60,060 bases of DNA from an uncultured Prochlorococcus sp. (GTDB lineage: Bacteria > Cyanobacteriota > Cyanobacteriia > PCC-6307 > Cyanobiaceae): contig CACGHD010000005.1 of the NCBI GenBank assembly GCA_902572825.1, forward strand, positions 1 to 60,060. The letters are read 5' to 3'. The notes beneath the pieces were generated by a model, which was given only the letters and a program-made list of their open reading frames with translations, was not told the DNA's origin and searched no databases. Numbering within the stretch: position 1 is the stretch's first letter; the number at the start of each line of letters is the position of its first letter. This document shows positions 59,801 to 60,060 of the stretch, piece after piece. The translations under genes were made by a program, and so were the position numbers.

Positions 59801-60060
59801 TTATGCTTTTGGCTTTGGAGGCATGTAACCTTTTAAGCCGGTGCATTCAAGACTATCAATTGTATTAACTCCTGTTTGTGAGTTAGTTCCACTAGCTCTT
59901 TCACATAATGATTTTCTCTGAGAAAGATCAAGATTTGCATCAGTAAAGTCAGCACCATCAATAATTGCTCCATCAAAAACACTTTTCATTAGCTCGCCAT
60001 TGGTAAGATTTGCATCTGTAAAATCGGCATTATCAAAGCGTGTTGCATATGCAATGAGGT
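59801..60060 (-). CDS. Pentapeptide-repeat protein, N-terminus outside window
   Basis: The frame continues past the right edge, so 86 C-terminal residues are visible: several A(D/N)FTDAN-type pentapeptides (RFDNADFTDANLTNG, GADFTDANLDLSQ) and a C-terminal two-Cys module (KSLCERASGTNSQTGVN, LECTGLKGYMPPKPKA) common in lumenal cyanobacterial members. An internal ATG at 59989 is not the true start. Confidence 0.8.
   Translation of the reverse strand, partial: LIAYATRFDNADFTDANLTNGELMKSVFDGAIIDGADFTDANLDLSQRKSLCERASGTNSQTGVNTIDSLECTGLKGYMPPKPKA

Overview
The window is strongly AT-rich DNA densely packed with genes. It carries several minimal high-light-inducible (Hli) proteins, a plant-type ferredoxin, a photosystem II S4-domain protein, cyanobacterial DUF1818/DUF2811/DUF2214 proteins and many picocyanobacterial small proteins. 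This points to a high-light-adapted Prochlorococcus. I infer the genus and ecotype from gene content; I cannot name a strain.

Layout. 1-2.9 kb: an Hsp70-family protein (runs off the left edge), RNA polymerase omega (rpoZ), DUF1818, a cluster of DnaA-box-like sites, DUF2811 and an EVE-domain protein. 2.9-22.7 kb: an island-like stretch dominated by proteins under 100 aa. It includes a T5orf172 (GIY-YIG-like) nuclease-domain protein, a pentapeptide-repeat protein, two DUF3804 proteins, a LOG-type protein, a glutamine amidotransferase and one Hli. About 35 of its small genes are shorter than 60 codons and were found by reading both strands. Several fall into paralogous families scattered over the window, and a junction segment (T5orf172 3' end / EVE 5' end) recurs three times. 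22.8-30.2 kb: apt and mtnN diverge (adenine salvage), followed by an envelope/glycan block: RmlD-like reductase, B12-binding radical SAM, GT2-GtrA glycosyltransferase, a large polytopic protein and an LptF/G permease. 30.4-42.8 kb: three Hli genes, a DUF938 methyltransferase, two membrane fatty-acid desaturases, DUF805, a DMT transporter and many microproteins. 43-60 kb: mainly core genes (HI0933 flavoprotein, GAF protein, DUF2214, DUF1643, pirin, murD, SDR, pyridoxamine-phosphate-oxidase-like protein, ICMT-like protein, tRNA-Val, PSII S4, serA, prmA, petF). Among them sit a very short NAD-dependent ligase-like protein and a photolyase-like protein whose domains appear to be in swapped order.

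The most interesting locus is at 19.37-19.60 kb. A consensus sigma70 promoter is followed by a perfect palindrome that fits the NtcA site GTA-N8-TAC at the predicted start of transcription. Next comes a pseudoknotted leader resembling the cyanobacterial glutamine riboswitch (glnA / Downstream-peptide class), then a 33-aa basic peptide with a DUF4278-like LTYRG motif. This repeats the logic of NtcA-repressed, glutamine-induced inhibitor peptides of nitrogen assimilation in other cyanobacteria, but with a different peptide. Other strong leads are the permuted photolyase, the paralogous microprotein families, a translationally coupled four-gene microprotein operon, a recurrent terminator-associated element, a candidate sRNA and an orphan terminator.
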